Assembly (NCBI RefSeq): GCF_014905175.1
Contig: NC_057791.1
Location: 24,962,537 to 25,026,536, forward strand
Reading direction: 5' to 3'
Length of the DNA: 64,000 nt
From: Aphidius gifuensis
Lineage: Eukaryota > Arthropoda > Insecta > Hymenoptera > Braconidae
This document shows, piece after piece, positions 61,601 to 64,000 of the stretch. The notes under the pieces were generated by a model. That model saw only the letters and a list, made by a program, of their open reading frames with translations. It made no database searches and had not been told where the DNA came from. A program made the position numbers and the translations under genes. Position 1 is the first letter of the stretch. The number at the start of each line of letters is the position of its first letter.

Positions 61601-63984
61601 TCAATTTGCCGCAACCCAGCCATTTGTTACCAGATAATGAAGAATTTTATTTTCTGGTTCAGATTGTGGTACTATATTTGATTTTCTATTGCCACTTAGA
61701 TACTCCTGATGAACAAAAAAAATACATGTAAATTAAATTAAGGTAAGATAAGTTGTTTTAAAAATAATGTAAATTGCATTGACTTACTTGAAGAAGTAAT
61801 GTTTTTTGTGCTAAATACTGTGAAGGTTTCAAATCCAGTTGAAGACACAATGATTTTTCTTGTTTTGTTAATAAATGTGCAGCAGCTTCCATCTCGATGT
61901 CTCTTTTTTTTTCCATGCCACTGGAAATAATTGCTGATTTTGTCGATGATGAACTGGATTTTTGTGACAATGATGAATTTATTGATTGATAATTTGATAA
62001 CAATAAATTGCTATCCAGCTCCACCGACTGATTGACTTGAGTCGTCATCCGATTGTGATTGGCTATTCCTAATTCTTGTTTTAACATGTACTTTCGGTCT
62101 ATGAAAGAGTAATTTTTTTCTTCGTCTCTGTTGAAACAAAAATTAAAAAAAAAAAAAAGAAAAAAAAAAAAAAAATGTTTCATTTAAAATTACAATGACA
62201 GCATAGCATTAAACTATTTTCATATCACCTACCACATTTATTTAAATAATGAGAAACTAAATTTTTTTTGTTTTTTTACTTTAATAAAAATTGAAACAAA
62301 AAAAAAAAAAAAAGAAAAAAATTGCATTTATTGAAAATAAAATTATTTTTTCTACCTTTTATTATTGAATTATGATAAAACTTACTTTTTTTTTGAGACT
62401 TGGCGGAGTGTTGGTGTGGACGGCCCACTGCTGCCCTAAGTGAAATGCAAACTGATACAATCTGTTCACAAACGCCTGGCAACACGTATCACAAACACAA
62501 AAATTAGTCAACAGCAAAAGCAAAAGCAATATTTATTTTATTTTTTTCTTATTAAATTAAATTATTTAATATGAAAAAAACAAAATATTATATTAATCAA
62601 ATTTATTAATTATTTTTTATCAAAAACGCGACTGTGACAATTTCAACGCGAGTTTCAACGAGTTGCCATATTATTTTTAAAATTATCAAGACAGACATAC
62701 AGAGAAAGAGAGAGAAAATTATGTAGAGTAATGCATAAATGATTAATGTTTATTTTGAAATATATAATGATGATGTTAAGCCACAGTATAATCTCTTTCA
62801 CCCATTGTTAATGAAACCCAAATAGTTGTTAAATATAATGACACAAATTACTTACAGATTTTTTATCAGACCAATGATCAGTGCTGTCATTTGATCCTTG
62901 ATTTTGCATAACAATTTGTTCATAATGTGCACATTCTTCATGTCTTGTAACTCCATTTTCACGATAACGATGTAATTCAGATAGACGTAATCGTAATTCA
63001 CGTTCACGTTCAAGATTTAATAAAAATTGTTCATACTCTTGAGCTGTATAAAATTGTGCAAATACTCTCATTCTTTCTCTAAAATCTCTGTAATTAATAA
63101 GCAAATAAAAAATATTAAATGATGAAAATTAAATTACAAATATAGTAGAAATTATATTATAAAATATAAATGCATACTTTTCTTCTTTGCTTTGTTTTTT
63201 TTTAAATCCTCTTTCTTTTCTTGTTGATGAAAAAAATTGTGATACCAATTGATAATCACGAACAACACGTTTTCTTCTAGCTCTTTCTCTTAAATTATTG
63301 GTATACATATCAACATGAGCAAGTTTAAGTGCAATATCAAGATCATCATCTTCAGCTGGATTGAGAAATAATGATGAAACAAGTGATTCAGCTTCATGAT
63401 TATAATCTCTTTCAAAATCATCACGTTGTGGCATGTAACCAAGTTGTGCTGCTTCTTCAGGTGTTATATCCAAAGGTGATAGTCGTGATGTAAAATCTGG
63501 TGATAATGGTCCATGATCAGAATGGGTTTGATCATTTAAATTTGGCTTGTAGCTATCAGTTGGTGGCCATGTATGTTTACCAATATTACCATCAAGATAT
63601 CTGGCAATATATTCTTCTTTGGCTTCTGTTAATTTTTTTTTAAATTTATTAATAACAATCGCAATTGTATTTTATTATATTATTAATTTACCTTCTGATG
63701 TTTTTGTTTCTATATGTTTACTGATATCTTCCCAATTACCAAAACCAAATTGTTCAATTGCATCAAGTAATCTAAGATGTTCTCTTGCTGTCCAATTACC
63801 ACGTCCAGTAAAAATACTAATAGTACCAGAATCCTAAACAATATAAATAGGAACAATTTAATATTTATCATCATTAAAAATAATAAATATTATTCTCATT
63901 AGTCATTACAAATTTACAACTCACCATAAACTGATATTTATGATTATTTTTATGTTGTCCAATTTCACCACCAGCTGAAAAACA
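61601..63984 (-). CDS. Ada2b: Transcriptional adaptor 2b (Ada2b), 5' end beyond the window
   Basis: Exons: 63984-63925, 63833-63692, 63625-63178, 63087-62856, then 62127-61788 and 61705-61601, with a candidate extra exon at 62475-62386. Ada2b belongs to the SAGA histone acetyltransferase module. Visible parts, in order: the end of the ZZ finger (CFSAGGEIGQHKNNHKYQFMD); the SANT domain (NWTAREHLRLLDAIEQFGFGNWEDISKHI); EEYIARYLDGNIGKHTW; LDITPEEAAQLGYMPQRDDFE; IALKLAHVDMYTNNLRERARRKR; and RMRVFAQFYTAQEYEQFL...LHRYRENGVTRHEECAHYEQ. These match Ada2b rather than Ada2a. The C-terminal SWIRM-like end is LLTKQEKSLCLQLDLKPSQYLAQKTLLLQ and ILHYLVTNGWVAAN, stop TGA at 61601-61603. The exon ending at 62856 closes in phase 0, but the exon starting at 62127 needs phase 2 for the SWIRM frame; in phase 0 it gives a 38-codon alternative tail. 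Confidence 0.92.
62386..62475 (-). CDS. Candidate 90-base exon of Ada2b
   Basis: Between acceptor TTGCCAG (at 62476) and donor GTAAGT (ending 62385) lies a 90-base stretch, open in the phase supplied by the upstream exon (AFVNRLYQFAFHLG...TPPSLKKK), in balanced base composition unlike the A/T introns around it. It ends in nine A's. Being a multiple of three it does not repair the frame, unless the A-run is one base too long or an inner acceptor (GAACAG, after 14 bases) is used. It could instead be a short non-coding or alternative exon. Confidence 0.45.
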
Positions 63985-64000
63985 CTGCGTGTTTTGGGGA

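Noticed and set aside
1..64000. CRISPR arrays, bacterial operons, rRNA or viral genes
   Set aside because: No regularly spaced direct repeats, no ribosome-binding-site-linked frames, no rRNA-like segment and no recognisable viral protein; all genes are spliced animal genes.

Overview
This window is an arthropod, almost certainly insect, nuclear genome segment. Its genes are split into short exons by canonical GT..AG introns. Non-coding DNA is extremely A+T-rich (roughly four fifths by eye), with long A/T runs and trinucleotide microsatellites. The gene content (neuroglian, shifted, erect wing, patched, ionotropic receptor, chemosensory proteins, Ada2b) is insect. The very low GC and compact introns would suit a hymenopteran such as an aphidiine braconid wasp, but that placement is inference only.

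Layout, left to right. (1) 1-508, + strand: the two alternative last exons of neuroglian (L1-type adhesion receptor), each with an FIGQY ankyrin-binding motif. (2) 6.2-8.6 kb, +: shifted/WIF-1 (WIF domain plus EGF repeats). A complete antisense COQ7 (ubiquinone hydroxylase) sits inside its fourth intron. (3) 12.1-16.4 kb, +: erect wing/NRF-1 transcription factor, with an alternative read-through end and a small frame-breaking tandem duplication in the last exon. (4) 18.3-18.9 kb, -: COX5A. (5) 19.5-21.4 kb, -: a divergent ionotropic receptor. (6) 23.7-37.0 kb, -: a complete ten-exon patched gene encoding the Hedgehog receptor. (7) 37.0-54.2 kb: about 17 kb with no credible gene, holding six exact GACCACCCA (Ci/Gli) sites and several near matches, plus a tandem tRNA-derived repeat at 48.2-49.2 kb. 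(8) 54.2-59.1 kb, -: two chemosensory-protein genes on either side of a DCST1/sneaky-like fusion-family membrane protein. (9) 61.6-64.0 kb, -: most of transcriptional adaptor Ada2b, running off the right edge.

Functional links. Shifted (Hedgehog spreading in flies) and Patched (Hedgehog receptor) lie about 28 kb apart. Neuroglian and erect wing are both textbook ELAV splicing targets in Drosophila, and both show the matching alternative-end structure here. COQ7 and COX5A are nuclear-encoded mitochondrial genes. The strongest candidate for something new is the dispersed Ci/Gli site array over the patched upstream desert and introns. Next are the tandem tRNA-headed, hairpin-tailed repeat and the frame/isoform puzzles in erect wing and Ada2b.
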